DNA of 64,000 nucleotides, taken from assembly GCA_025330725.1 (NCBI GenBank), contig JAIWND010000015.1:124001-188000 (forward strand). Reading direction: 5' to 3'. The notes under the pieces were generated by a model. The model worked only from the letters and a program-made list of their open reading frames with translations, ran no database searches and had not been told where the DNA came from. Source of the stretch: Chlamydoabsidia padenii. Its lineage: Eukaryota; Mucoromycota; Mucoromycetes; Mucorales; Cunninghamellaceae. The translations under genes and the position numbers were made by a program. Shown here in pieces: positions 1 through 11,852 of the stretch (within the stretch, counting starts at the first letter, position 1; each line of letters opens with the position of its first letter).

Positions 1-453
1 GCCAAGCAAGGATTCGTCATCTACCGTGTCCGTGTCCGTCGTGGTGGCCGTAAGCGACCTGTCCACAAGGGTGCTACCTATGGCAAGCCTGTCAACGAAG
101 GTGTGAACCAACTCAAGTACCAACGCTCTCTCCAATCTACTGCCGAAGAACGTGTGGGTCGCAAGTGTGCCAATCTCCGTGTCCTCAACTCTTACTGGAT
201 TAACCAAGATGCTACCTACAAGTACTTTGAAGTCATCCTCGTCGATCCCTCCCACAAGGCTATCCGCCGTGATCCTCGTATCAACTGGATCGTTAATGCC
301 GTCCACAAGCGTCGTGAAGCCCGTGGTCTTACTGCCATTGGTAAGAAGTCTCGTGGTAAGGGTAAGGGTCATCTCTTCACCAAGACCCGTGGATCCGGTC
401 GTCACGCCAGCTGGAAGCGTCGCAACACCCTCTCTCTCCGCCGTTATCGTTAA
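1..453 (+). CDS. RPL15: 60S ribosomal protein L15 (eL15), 3' part
   Basis: Structural protein of the large cytosolic ribosomal subunit. The frame is open from base 1 and ends at a TAA at 451-453, giving 151 residues. They start at the [20 protein letters not shown] block, which lies near residue 54 of the usual ~204-residue eL15, so roughly the first 50 residues lie outside the window. Conserved blocks include [40 protein letters not shown] and the basic end [11 protein letters not shown]. The C-terminus is complete and no intron is seen in this part. Codon use is strongly biased to C-ending codons (GTC, ATC, CTC, AAG), as expected for a highly expressed gene. Identification is close to certain. 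Confidence 0.97.
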   Translation, partial: AKQGFVIYRVRVRRGGRKRPVHKGATYGKPVNEGVNQLKYQRSLQSTAEERVGRKCANLRVLNSYWINQDATYKYFEVILVDPSHKAIRRDPRINWIVNAVHKRREARGLTAIGKKSRGKGKGHLFTKTRGSGRHASWKRRNTLSLRRYR

Positions 454-1532
454 ACGATCATGGATTTGTAGTTTTATGTTTAGCATTTTACCTTACCATT
501 CCCTGTTTTGTTTACAATAAAATCCTACTTTTATCATCATCTTTACTTTAATTTGTGTGTGGCGTTTTAATTTGGGTTTATGCATAATATATGATAGTGG
601 TGTTTTACATAGTTTGCATAATGTACGATAATGATTTTTATTTGATGTCTGTTGTTGTTGTTGTCGTTGTCCACTTTTAGGCAGAAAATGTGTGTTGAAC
701 TTGTCCCTTGTAAATCTTCAATGATATAGTCATGGAGATGAGGAGACTGGTTGGGTTTGTCATACCATTTGCTCGATCTTTTTGACCTAAAACAGTTAAT
801 AACCTATTATGTACATGGATTAATTTAAGGGTCTGGCGAAAACCGAGGGAACATTTTAACACATGATGATACTATTGGCCATGGACCATAGGTGATATAT
901 GGGTAAAAGGATGTTGGAATCGCAAACGAGTATAGGTCTTGAGTGACACTGAGTTGTTTCTCAAAAGCTTGTTCTCCCTTTTAAACAGATCGACCATAAC
1001 CCTTTATTGCCTACTTTTGATTATGAAGGGTTGCACAATGGTTATGCATGATTTTACGATTGCCTTTTTGGAACACCGAAGTGGGGGCGCTCTGTTTCTT
1101 ATCACAGTTAATTTTCAGTTTACAATACCCGACTCCACGTTGATACTGTAAACTATTTTCATTTGATATAATTTACATACAGTTGAATGGGCGATTGACG
1201 ATTGCAACTTACTCATTATCATGCTTTGGTCTTGATCTATCGTACAATAACTTCAGTGTGGTGAACCTTGAAACCACAACATTATCATTAAAAGTGTAAG
1301 CATCTTGATAGCACGTTTCACTTGACTGACAGACTTCATTAGCTTTTTTTTTTTTTTTTTTTTCACAGAAGACAAGTACAGTGGGAAACATAAATTCAAA
1401 CCCCGTGTCTTTATTAGTTTACCCGATGAATACCTAAAATGGGTTATATGTCTTCTATAAAAGCTATTCTATATGAACTAATCGAGCTTCTTTCTTTTCA
1501 TCTCTTTCTGGAAGCTTTTATTTAACATATCA
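454..1532. other. Intergenic region, RPL15 to phosphoesterase
   Basis: RPL15 3' UTR begins here, with an AATAAA-like signal (aataaaa near 516-523). A T-run lies at about 1343-1363 and a motif-like ATTCAAACCCCG at 1393-1404. Short open frames (for example 939-1151) have no recognisable product and no gene-like context. A CT-rich stretch near 1487-1510 precedes the next start codon, as is common for fungal promoters. Confidence 0.6.
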
Positions 1533-4500
1533 ATGAAGTGGTCAATTAATACTTTCATAACATTGACAGGCTTAATGCTCTCATGCATTAATGCTATTCC
1601 GGTTGAAACCCCGTCATCTAACGAATTTGTTCCTGGAAATCATTTTGATCGTGTAGTTATTGTGGTCCTTGCAAATGCAAACTATGATGATGCCATAAAG
1701 GATTCTTATTTATCAACTTTGGCAGAGAAACATAATGGGTTAACTTTGACAAATCACAAGGCTCTGACCCATCCTTCCCAAGCAAATTATGTAAGTTCAG
1801 GTCGATCCTGATATGATATGAATTGATGCATGCTGATGCTGTAGTGTGTGGCAACATAGGTTGGTATGATCAGTGGGTCTACATCGGGCATTCACTTGGA
1901 TTTTAACTCGAACATTGATGATCGGAAATCAGTGGTGGATTTACTCGAGGAAAAAAAGATCTCTTGGAAAGCCTATCAAGAAGGCTACCCCACAGGTACA
2001 AAATATTCAATTCGCGACTCCGATTAACCAATCCTCTGTTTCCAAAAATACACCTGTAGATGGAAAGTGTCATACTGATTCAGCCATTGGCCTATACAGA
2101 CGTAAACATAATCCTTTCATGTCCTTTACCAATATATCTGGTAATCCTACTCGCTGTAGTAAGATTGCTACTGCATCCCAATTAGATCAAGATATTAGGG
2201 ACAACAATGTGCCTCAATTTGTGTTTTATACACCCAATGTAAGTACCTACTTTCATTATATCACCACATCATCATATAATATCCATATTAATATCTTTGT
2301 AATCCATTTGTATAGATGAAAAACAATGGAAGAGGTAAGTCTTTTTTGTTGTATTCAGGAACAGAAGCTTATTTTCACTTTTCCCTGTGAAGATACTGAT
2401 CTGAAAACGGCTTCTCATTGGCTGTCTTCTTTTTTGGAACCCCGCTTAAAGCAAGATGCTTTCAGTAAAAACACACTCTTTGTCATCACTTGGGATGAAC
2501 AAGAAACTGTGGTTTCTCTTCACAATCATGTAATGACGGTTTTATTGGGATCTATGGTGAGAAGGTCTTCTCTTACTGATGGTGTACCTTATGATCATTA
2601 TTCGATTCTCAAAACGATTCAAAACAATGTAAGCGTAAAATTCTAAGTGGGCGGGATTTGAAAAATCTGCGCACATTTTTTTTTTCCAACTAATCCTTCT
2701 TTTACCTCCTTTCTTTCTTTCATTCTTTCTTTTTTTTTTTTGCCAATAGTGGGATCTACCCTCTCTTGGACAAAACGATGACAATGCGACGCCCTTTATT
2801 CTAAAAGACTTGGCAGGTAAGTAAACAGACTATAATGTATGACACGATACCTCCCTCCTTAACACTTTTTGCTCTATCCATTTAGAGAACGGTGCTTCAG
2901 AAAAAGTCAAGAATGTGGTGGTCCTCATGTTTGAAAACCGAAGTTATGATCGCTTAATGGGCTGGTTCAAGTACAACAAGGAACTCGATGGACTCACTGG
3001 AAATGAATGTAACTACTTGGATCCGAATGACAAGAACAGCCTCAAGATTTGCGCCACCAACAATGGTTTACTCAAAGATCCCCTTGATCCTGGTCATGAA
3101 CTTGTGGATGTCACTCAGCAAATTAGTGGTATTGGTAATCTCTCGTCTAATGCTTTGACTTTTGCCAACACCAATATGAATGGGTTTGTCGCCAACTTTG
3201 CCAAACAATTCCCGGATATTAAAAATAACGCCACTGCTCTTCATCAAATCATGGATGGTTTTAACCCGGCGTCTATTCCTATCACCTATGAACTGGCCTC
3301 AAATTATACAGTATTTGATCGATGGTTTTCCTCTGGTCCAACCTCTACAATGCCAAACAGAATGTATCTTCACGCTGCAACTTCTCATGGCGAAGTCTTT
3401 ACAGATGGTCTCAAATATATTCCTGGGTATCCTCAACGAACTATCTACAACAATCTGGACGGTAAGTAAAGGCTCTACATGATTAGTATCAACACTGACT
3501 TGCTATTATATCTCGAATGAAATAGATGCAAATATTGACTGGAAGAACTATTATCAAGAAATTCCTACCTTGTTACTCTTTGACCAACTCCGTTTGGGAT
3601 CTCTGAGCCACTACAAGAATTGGGCTACTCTTAAAAAGGATGCTGCTACAGGAAACTTGCCCCCTCTTTCTTTTATTGATCCTGCTTACTTTAGCATTGC
3701 AAATTGTATTGTAAGTTGTTTAAAATGAAAATGACGATCCATGGCTAACAATGATTTTATTTTTAGGTTGAAAATGATGCACATCCTCCTTCTGATGTTG
3801 CCGACGCTGAAAAACTACTCAAAGAAGTTTACGAAATGATCCGTGCTTCTCCTCAGTGGAATGAAACCCTCCTTATAGTCACCTTTGATGAAGTAAGTCT
3901 CGTGTATAATGCGATCAATCGAATGTATGCTAATCTTTATTTTTATACGTAGCACGGTGGATATCATGATCATGTCAAGACTCCTCTTAATGGTAAGGAT
4001 ACAACAATCCAGGAATCATACTTGCCACTCTAAACACTCTTATTTGCTATATTAGCACCAAATCCGGACGGGATCAAATACAAGGACTTCAACTTTGATC
4101 GATTGGTAAGTCAGATATCTGTAATAGTCAAAGTAGAACACTACTGATTATTTATACTTTTTATATATGGATGGGGTCTAACAACTAGGGTGTCCGGGTT
4201 CCCGCTATTCTGATCTCCCCTTGGGTCGAGAAAGGTGCTGTCATTCACGAACCTAATGGACCATACAAAGATTCTCAGTATGAACATTCTTCGGTTCCCG
4301 CTACACTGAAAAAGGTAAAAACGACCAGAAGAAAGAACACATGTATGTTGAAATTAATTTTTAACATAATATAGTTATTCAATCTACCAAACTTCCTCAC
4401 CAAAAGAGATGCATGGGCTGGTAAGAAACACCCCTTCCCCGAGGGAAAGATACCAACTAATCATTAACCTATTGTTTTATTTATCTCATATTCAAAGGCA

Positions 4501-4722
4501 CCTTTGAAAATGCCATCTCTCTTGACAAGCCGCGTACTGACTGTCCTGTCAAACTATCTGATCCTCCTGCACCAGTTGTCAACAGCAATATCACCAATCC
4601 TATCGGTAAGAAAAGAAAAACAAACGATACTATAATGGTAGATAATTTACTTATCTCTTTGTGTTTTTGATGAATAGACAAAGCTATCTGTGATGCTTTC
4701 AAAAAGATCCTCCAAGGCTAAC
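1533..4722 (+). CDS. Secreted two-domain phosphoesterase: acid phosphatase-like domain fused to phospholipase C-like domain
   Basis: Multi-exon gene predicted to hydrolyse phosphomonoesters and/or phospholipids outside the cell. A hydrophobic N-terminus ([18 protein letters not shown]) suggests a signal peptide. The first PF04185-type domain carries THPSQANY (nucleophile Ser), [35 protein letters not shown] and ITWDEQET, ending at the typical [10 protein letters not shown]...TPF block (exon 2750-2816). A phase-1 intron (2817-2885) joins it in frame to a second domain with [40 protein letters not shown] and [10 protein letters not shown], ending at DAFKKILQG. Introns include 1996-2059, about 2240-2316, 2335-2381, 2638-2749 and 2817-2885, plus several in the second half. 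The second domain has no start or signal peptide of its own, which supports one fused protein. In the first domain the usual Glu-Asn metal-binding pair reads Ala-Asn. Two adjacent genes remain a weaker alternative. Confidence 0.82.
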
Positions 4723-5419
4723 GAATCGCCATCCTCACTTTTTTAGTAGTTATAATATCCCCCCCTAGTATATGATTACTCCACATAATAATCGCCCCCT
4801 TAAAATAGTATCATGTATTATTTGTAATAAAGTAGTGTATGTGCTTTTTTTTTTTATTAAACTCGTCAAAAGTGTGATACTGTATAAATTAAAACACCGT
4901 CAGGGACATTGGTACCCTGACATTTCTTTACAAGGGTTAGTCTTTATTAGGACAAGTGTTAAAAAAGGGCCACACATGCATGCATTAATGAATCAGATGA
5001 TTCACTTGGGAATGGTACAGTATTGGAAGAGAATATCAAGTGGAACATTGGGTAACCGGATCTTCTATTCGTTCTTAGGATTACTTGATTTGGATATCAA
5101 AAAAAAAAAAAAAAAAAAAAGAGCTAACATAATTGGCGACATATAACGCATTGGTTGCATTGAAGACGACTGGTAAGCGTGGGAAGATCTTGGCAACAGA
5201 AATGAGGTGAGACAGAACCGAGTGTAAGGATCCTTGGATCGGAAAGATCGAATGGTACAGGGTCAACTTTATATGAAAAGATGTTCGTATTGTATAAACA
5301 TGCTCACCATAAAGACTTTCTATTTTTGTTTAATAGAAGTCTGATGTATTATTCTACATTACTAAAGGTTATCAGCAATGTTTATATCACTTGTTTTCTG
5401 ATTCATGCAAGTTAATAAA

Positions 5420-5442
5420 CGGGATTTCAACATTAAATCCCG
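5420..5442. repeat. Inverted repeat of the CGGGATTT element
   Basis: A perfect 8-bp inverted repeat, CGGGATTT / AAATCCCG, with a 7-nt spacer. Both arms match the core of the element found at many other intergenic sites in the window. This is the only place where two copies face each other. Confidence 0.8.
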
Positions 5443-5473
5443 ATTGATTTTTTTTATATCAATCTTCTCCTTG

Positions 5474-5611
5474 ATGAAAGTGAGCATACTAATCACTTCA
5501 CTTTTAATTCTATATCATGTGCTATATAACGACGCAGCAGTTGCTTACACGAATGCTTGTAAGTTTTCCCGTCAATGCGCTTTCTCTTTTTTTTTTCCGT
5601 GCCTATTTTAA
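5474..5611 (+). CDS. Doubtful first exon of a small secreted protein
   Basis: ATG at 5474 opens a frame whose first ~24 residues look like a signal peptide (MKVSILITSLLILYHV...AAVA). A GTAAGT donor at about 5558 and candidate acceptors near 5629 and 5705 could join it to short downstream exons, but frames after the splice are ambiguous and short. No family was recognised. It may be noise. Confidence 0.2.
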   Translation: MKVSILITSLLILYHVLYNDAAVAYTNACKFSRQCAFSFFFPCLF

Positions 5612-5865
5612 ACTTTGTTTATTATCCAAGTATGGAAAATTTGAAGCCAGCGGGTCCCGGTGAGTTATGAGACTTTATACATTGGTAAACGATTTCTATT
5701 CCAAGGAACTTCTTTTCGGGCCATATTTGTTCCTTCTCGAGCTCATCACTTCCGATCAGTTAGTACATGTCGAAGTAAACTAGAATAATCAAATGTTGTC
5801 TAACGTGGTATTATACATTTGGTAGGGAAAACCTGAAAAAAAGGGAAGAAGGAAAAAAGTGGCCG

Positions 5866-5873
5866 TATATAAA
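5866..5873 (+). promoter_or_regulatory. TATA box of cysteine-rich gene copy 1
   Basis: TATATAAA about 80 bp upstream of the ATG at 5951. It is shared with the second copy (GCC-TATATAAA-CCGAC context), so the promoter was part of the duplicated unit. Confidence 0.7.
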
Positions 5874-5950
5874 GCCGACTTTTTTTTTTTCTTTTCTGGC
5901 AACTTTCATCTTCAACAACAACTAACCAGCCAACAAATCAATCAATTTTT

Positions 5951-6325
5951 ATGAACATGGCAAGAAAGTACGCGACCTTGGCATTCTTTTTGTTTGCTTT
6001 CCTCCAATTAGCCCTGGCAAACAGCCATTGTGACAAGAACGCAATTGTCAGCTTTTACATTGACTCTGATGACGGCCACCAAACATGCGGTGAAATGCAA
6101 ATTGTCAGTGGTCAAGGCTCGGACACCTTCCCTACGAACACGGCTATGAGAGCATTGAGTGATTGTGCTTTCCATAACTATGGCTGTACTGGAACTTGGC
6201 AAAATAACCAATGGAACTACTGTTGTAACAAGGCTAGTGACAGAACGAGCGGCATGCATGGTTCTGGTAATGTTGAATTCGACTGTTCGGATGGACCCTA
6301 CACCTGCTATGACTTCCATTGGTAG
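5951..6325 (+). CDS. Small secreted cysteine-rich protein, copy 1
   Basis: An intronless 124-residue product starting at ATG 5951 (a second ATG at 5957 gives MARKY). A hydrophobic signal peptide ends near ALA-NSHC. The mature part of ~100 residues has eight cysteines (SHC, QTCGE, SDCAF, YGCTG, YCC, FDCSD, YTCYD), enough for four disulphides, and is rich in Asn, Trp and aromatic residues with no basic cluster. No family was recognised, so function is left open; an extracellular role (effector-, antimicrobial- or wall-associated) is only inference from signal peptide plus cysteine pattern. Its own TATA box lies about 80 bp upstream, and a tandem copy follows 430 bp downstream. The last ~70 residues are identical between the copies. 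Confidence 0.75.
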   Translation: MNMARKYATLAFFLFAFLQLALANSHCDKNAIVSFYIDSDDGHQTCGEMQIVSGQGSDTFPTNTAMRALSDCAFHNYGCTGTWQNNQWNYCCNKASDRTSGMHGSGNVEFDCSDGPYTCYDFHW

Positions 6326-6692
6326 ATTACATATAGGATAGCCAATATCACTTGTCTTTTTTGTTTTTTCTTCTTCTTCTTTACTACCACTTGTAGCAAA
6401 ATAAATTTGAGCTTGTCTTTTCTTTCCAAAGAAAATTCATGCATCCTACCCCTAAACTCCGCTTTTTCGAAACCCGCTTTTCGTAGCCCCAATGAGGGGA
6501 CCCTCCCTCGAGTCCTTTTTGAGATCATAATATACTAAAGGTGCCTATACAAGGGTGACACACAGTTTTTTGTTTTGCGTACCGTTGAGCATTTTTGTTA
6601 AATAGTAATTATGCGTCTCCCATGTGAGCTCTTAAATTACTCTTCGTGTGAAGAAGCCAAAAATAAATGAGGGAAAAAAAGAAAAAAAGCCA

Positions 6693-6700
6693 TATATAAA
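6693..6700 (+). promoter_or_regulatory. TATA box of cysteine-rich gene copy 2
   Basis: TATATAAA about 60 bp upstream of the ATG at 6760, in the same sequence context as the box of copy 1. Confidence 0.7.
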
Positions 6701-6759
6701 CCGACCTTTTCTTTGTTCTTTTTTGACGACTCATTTCGACAACACTCTTCACTTTGAAC

Positions 6760-7128
6760 ATGGCAAGAAATTACACGATCTTGGTATTCTTTTTGTTGGC
6801 ATTCCTCCAATTGGTCGTGGCTAATTCACACTGCAGCAAGAACGCGTGGGTGAGCTTCAACATTGACTCTGATGATGGCCACCAAACATGTGGTGAAATG
6901 CAAATTATCAGTGGTCAAGGCGCACAAACCTTCCCTACGAACACGGCTATGAGAGCATTGAGTGATTGTGCTTTCCATAACTATGGCTGTACTGGAACTT
7001 GGCAAAATAACCAATGGAACTACTGTTGTAACAAGGCTAGTGACAGAACGAGCGGCATGCACGGTTCTGGTAATGTTGAATTCGACTGTTCGGATGGACC
7101 CTACACCTGCTATGATTTCCATTGGTAG
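6760..7128 (+). CDS. Small secreted cysteine-rich protein, copy 2
   Basis: Tandem paralogue of the 5951 gene, 122 residues. The ATG at 6760 (MARNYTILVF) is preferred because the position matching copy 1's first ATG is TTG here. It has the same signal peptide architecture and the same eight cysteines. Differences cluster in the signal peptide and first mature residues (NSHCSKNAWVSFN versus NSHCDKNAIVSFY) and in the GSDTF/GAQTF segment. From FPTNTAMRAL to the C-terminal CYDFHW the proteins are identical, and the DNA there differs at only about two silent sites. The shared 3' UTR block (TACTACCACTTGTAGC then AAATAAA) shows the duplicated unit runs from promoter to polyadenylation region. Function is not recognised. 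Confidence 0.75.
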   Translation: MARNYTILVFFLLAFLQLVVANSHCSKNAWVSFNIDSDDGHQTCGEMQIISGQGAQTFPTNTAMRALSDCAFHNYGCTGTWQNNQWNYCCNKASDRTSGMHGSGNVEFDCSDGPYTCYDFHW

Positions 7129-7131
7129 ATA

Positions 7132-7787
7132 AGATATTGGATAGATAATGTCATTTCTCTCCTTTTTCTTCTTCTTCCTTTTCTTTACTACCACTTGTAG
7201 CGAAATAAACTTGCAGCTTGTCTTTTCTTTCAAAGAAAATTCATGCATCTTGACCCCGACTTTAAACCCCGTTTTAATGCTCGACATGATTCAAATCCAG
7301 CACGCCAACGAGAAATCAAAGGGTATTGCACTCCGATTTATTTCAAAAACCGACAGATTTTTAAATCTGACAGAGAGAGCCAATATTGTTCATTTCAAAC
7401 AAAAAAGCGAATAAATCACAACAACACCACTTTACTTTCGCCATGGTAGTATATACAAGAAGTTGTTTCAGGGGTGAACATGTTTTCACAAACCTAGCCA
7501 ATCAAAAATTTTCCCCGAGATTTTAAAAATTGAAACTGTGCTTAGCCATTTATTATAATGACCGACACCGATGGACCAGTTAAAACATACATCAATCAAT
7601 CAAATCAAGACATACATGACAACACGACAACAACATAAAAAAAAGTATAGGGTATTCAAGTAGGAGTTTTATTAGTGTGAGAGTATGACTAAGAAGTAAA
7701 GAAAAAAAAAAGATGTTCTAAACTAAAGATGAATGGAAGAGATATTACACAATGGAGGGGAATATGAATCAATGGTTGTACGCTAGT
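7132..7787. other. Convergent intergenic region
   Basis: 3' UTRs of the cysteine-rich gene (+) and the glycosyltransferase gene (-). Contains TTTAAACCCCG near 7261, a weak form of the recurrent element, and a CCAAT sequence at about 7498. The open frames here are short and unsupported. Confidence 0.5.
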
Positions 7788-9053
7788 CTAGTCCCATTGT
7801 TGAGCCTTTTGTAAATAGTTATAGATGGAGCCAGAGTCAGATTGTTTCTTGGGAGGCTTAAAGTGCACAGCAAACGTTTGTCGTAGTCGAAGAGGGCTAA
7901 ATTCGGCTTGTTCCAAAGGGGAAGGCAAAGAGTTGGCGGATTTGCATTGAGTAGGATCAGTAAAACACCAAGGTAAAGTCGACCAAGGCTTGATACCATT
8001 ACGAAGTAAAGTGCGATAGATGCGATGATATAGTTCAGCCCCCCTTGTACCACGACCGCCACTTTTACCAGTTGCACCAAAAATAGTGTTGGTGATCTTG
8101 TTCGTACCACCAGAAGTTGTTGATTTGGTTGAGCCATAGATCAGTTCACAAACAGACCGTGATTGAGGATAAAAGTGCCATAATCCACCTCCTTCAAAAG
8201 GATTGCCTGCCATCGTCGTTTGACACTTCCCTTGGGCGATCCATTCGTGTCCCAATAAAGGTGTCATGTCCCTAACAAATAATGTATTAAGATCAAACCA
8301 AATACCCCCATGTTGATAAAGGACAGTCAGTTTCAGGAGTTCAGGATCAGAGACGATGTTCGTTTCTGTTGTTAGACTATTAGTTGCTGCTGCTGTAGTT
8401 GCTGATGATTCAAGTGGTGTTCCTTTTGTTAAACTATCGTTATAAACTTGATACCGAGTTTTTCCATTTGCTGCTTTCTTCCAAAGTGGGTCCGATGTGA
8501 GTTTGGCTTCATCTTGAGGATGGATCCATAGAATGAGTTGGGAGCTGTTAAGTGGTTGAGTAGCCATGAAGGACCGTAAGGTTGCAAGATGAGTAAGAGT
8601 CAATTGATCTTGTTCTTGACTTGACCAAGTGGTATGATATATAGTAGTTGGAAGAGGTGCATCCAAAGATGATGGTAAAGGTTGTAATAAAGAAGCGTAA
8701 TCATAACAAGTATACTCTTCCCATACTGGAATGCCTGGGACAAAGTTGTAGGCGTATTTCTTGGTTGTTGTTGTTGTTGTTGTTGTTGCTTGATTCGCCT
8801 GGTCACCAAAGCAAAAGGTGGAGAGAGGTTCAGAATGAGTCGTTCGAGCTGGTGTAATCCATTGTCGTATATAGAGTCTTGCATTCAGTTCCAGTCGACA
8901 GATCACCAAGAATGAGAATAACGCAAAAAGGATACCGATGACCGCCCATCTAAGCACATTTAAGAAGCCCCGTTTGTTTCGTCGTACCCATAATGTACTT
9001 GTTGGTAAGAATTTATTGGAAGAAGAAGAAGAAGAAGATAAAAACCAAACCAT
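7788..9053 (-). CDS. Type II membrane glycosyltransferase, DXD-type (GT32-like)
   Basis: A single-exon gene of 421 residues. After a short cytosolic Ser-rich N-terminus, a hydrophobic segment at about residues 35-53 (VLRWAVIGILFALFSFLVI) would anchor the protein in the Golgi with a lumenal catalytic domain. The family signature is SDPELLKLTVLYQHGGIWFDLNTLFVRDM, the sugar-nucleotide-binding region of the GT32/DXD sugar-transferase group, so the likely role is adding a hexose to a glycoprotein or glycolipid. The second Asp of the usual DXD is Asn here (DLN). Poly-Thr (QATTTTTTTTK) and Ser/Thr/Gly-rich stretches are low-complexity insertions. Donor and acceptor cannot be predicted. ATG 9053 is the only start upstream of the membrane segment. 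Confidence 0.75.
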   Translation of the reverse strand: MVWFLSSSSSSSNKFLPTSTLWVRRNKRGFLNVLRWAVIGILFALFSFLVICRLELNARLYIRQWITPARTTHSEPLSTFCFGDQANQATTTTTTTTKKYAYNFVPGIPVWEEYTCYDYASLLQPLPSSLDAPLPTTIYHTTWSSQEQDQLTLTHLATLRSFMATQPLNSSQLILWIHPQDEAKLTSDPLWKKAANGKTRYQVYNDSLTKGTPLESSATTAAATNSLTTETNIVSDPELLKLTVLYQHGGIWFDLNTLFVRDMTPLLGHEWIAQGKCQTTMAGNPFEGGGLWHFYPQSRSVCELIYGSTKSTTSGGTNKITNTIFGATGKSGGRGTRGAELYHRIYRTLLRNGIKPWSTLPWCFTDPTQCKSANSLPSPLEQAEFSPLRLRQTFAVHFKPPKKQSDSGSIYNYLQKAQQWD

Positions 9054-9182
9054 TTGTAGAGTAAGTATATATATATATTTAAAAAAAAAAAAAAAAAAAA
9101 ATGAAAAGAAGGCGGATCAAAAGGAAAGACGGTTATTTTTTCATTTTTGTTGTGAGCACCTGTGTAGCACTCCGCTGAGCCC

Positions 9183-9188
9183 AGCCAA
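9183..9188 (+). promoter_or_regulatory. CCAAT box upstream of the glycosyltransferase gene
   Basis: AGCCAATCAAAA about 130 bp upstream of the ATG at 9053, a typical distance for a Hap-complex (CBF) site. Inferred from sequence and position only. Confidence 0.4.
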
Positions 9189-9343
9189 TCAAAATAACGT
9201 ATTACCTTAATTCAGTCAGCCCATCCACATTTGGACAAAACCCAGACTACTAACTGATACTAAGCAATTAGAATAAATGAGGTGTAAAATTGGTTTTATT
9301 CAGTAACAATAGTAAAGTAAAAAGAAGGGGAATATGTACTATT

Positions 9344-9346
<3 letters not shown>

Positions 9347-9378
<32 letters not shown>
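9347..9378 (+). repeat. A32 homopolymer
   Basis: Uninterrupted run of about 32 A just beyond the 3' end of UGP1, in the short gap between UGP1 and the glycosyltransferase gene. Confidence 0.9.
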
Positions 9379-9379
<1 letters not shown>

Positions 9380-9444
9380 GGCCATCAAATTAGTTACCCC
9401 TATTAAACTAGTAATAAACTATAAACTATAACCCAGTAGACCAT

Positions 9445-11290
<1,846 letters not shown>

Positions 11291-11476
11291 GGACTGGAAT
11301 TGTGTAAAGGAAGACCAGGTATATGTTTATAGTGTATATTTATGTTATAATATAGTTAGTGGAAGAAGAATAAAAAGTCAAAATTGATATCAATTAAGAG
11401 GAAGAAGAAGAGGAAAAAGACGAAACAATTGACTTTTTTAACTTTTTATACTCTCCCGTGTGACACCAAGTAAATA

Positions 11477-11489
11477 TTTAAATCCCGCC
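11477..11489 (-). promoter_or_regulatory. Recurrent GGCGGGATTT element (UGP1 promoter)
   Basis: TTTAAATCCCGCC about 190 bp upstream of the UGP1 start codon. Matches the core found at other intergenic sites. Confidence 0.5.
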
Positions 11490-11841
11490 ATCGAAATTCA
11501 TGGAATGACTTTCTTGAATGAACACTTTTAACAAGAATATTGATTGCTCTAACCATTGTCTTGGTTTCAAATAGCTGGTGAAGGATAAATGAATCATTAA
11601 ATTACTATGATAGATAACATGTTTGCAATTCCTATTTAGACCAAACGCTAACATTTTAATGACGCCTTCTTCTTCGATTCTTGTCGGAAAGAAATAAATG
11701 ACCTGCACAGACAGTATACTACCTATACAGTACTATTCAAAATGAAAAGTAAGACTGGAAGAGTATGGGAACATTCGGGTTTATGCTTCGGTCTGTAGTG
11801 GGAAGAAGGAAATACGGCATATTCATCCGATTCTAGTATAT

Positions 11842-11852
11842 CGGGATTTGAA
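11842..11852 (+). promoter_or_regulatory. Recurrent CGGGATTTGAA element (ENTH gene promoter)
   Basis: CGGGATTTGAA about 160 bp upstream of the ENTH gene ATG at 12012, opposite in orientation to the copy at 11477. Confidence 0.5.

Larger units (their letters stand above)
4723..5950. other. Intergenic region with inverted repeat and possible small secreted ORF
   Basis: Holds the 3' UTR of the phosphoesterase gene, an A-run at about 5100-5120, the inverted repeat at 5420-5442, a doubtful short coding exon at 5474, and the promoter of the first cysteine-rich gene. Nothing else is supported. Confidence 0.5.

Noticed and set aside
939..1151. 70-codon ORF in the RPL15 downstream region
   Set aside because: No promoter, no family, AT-rich composition and no splice context; chance ORF.
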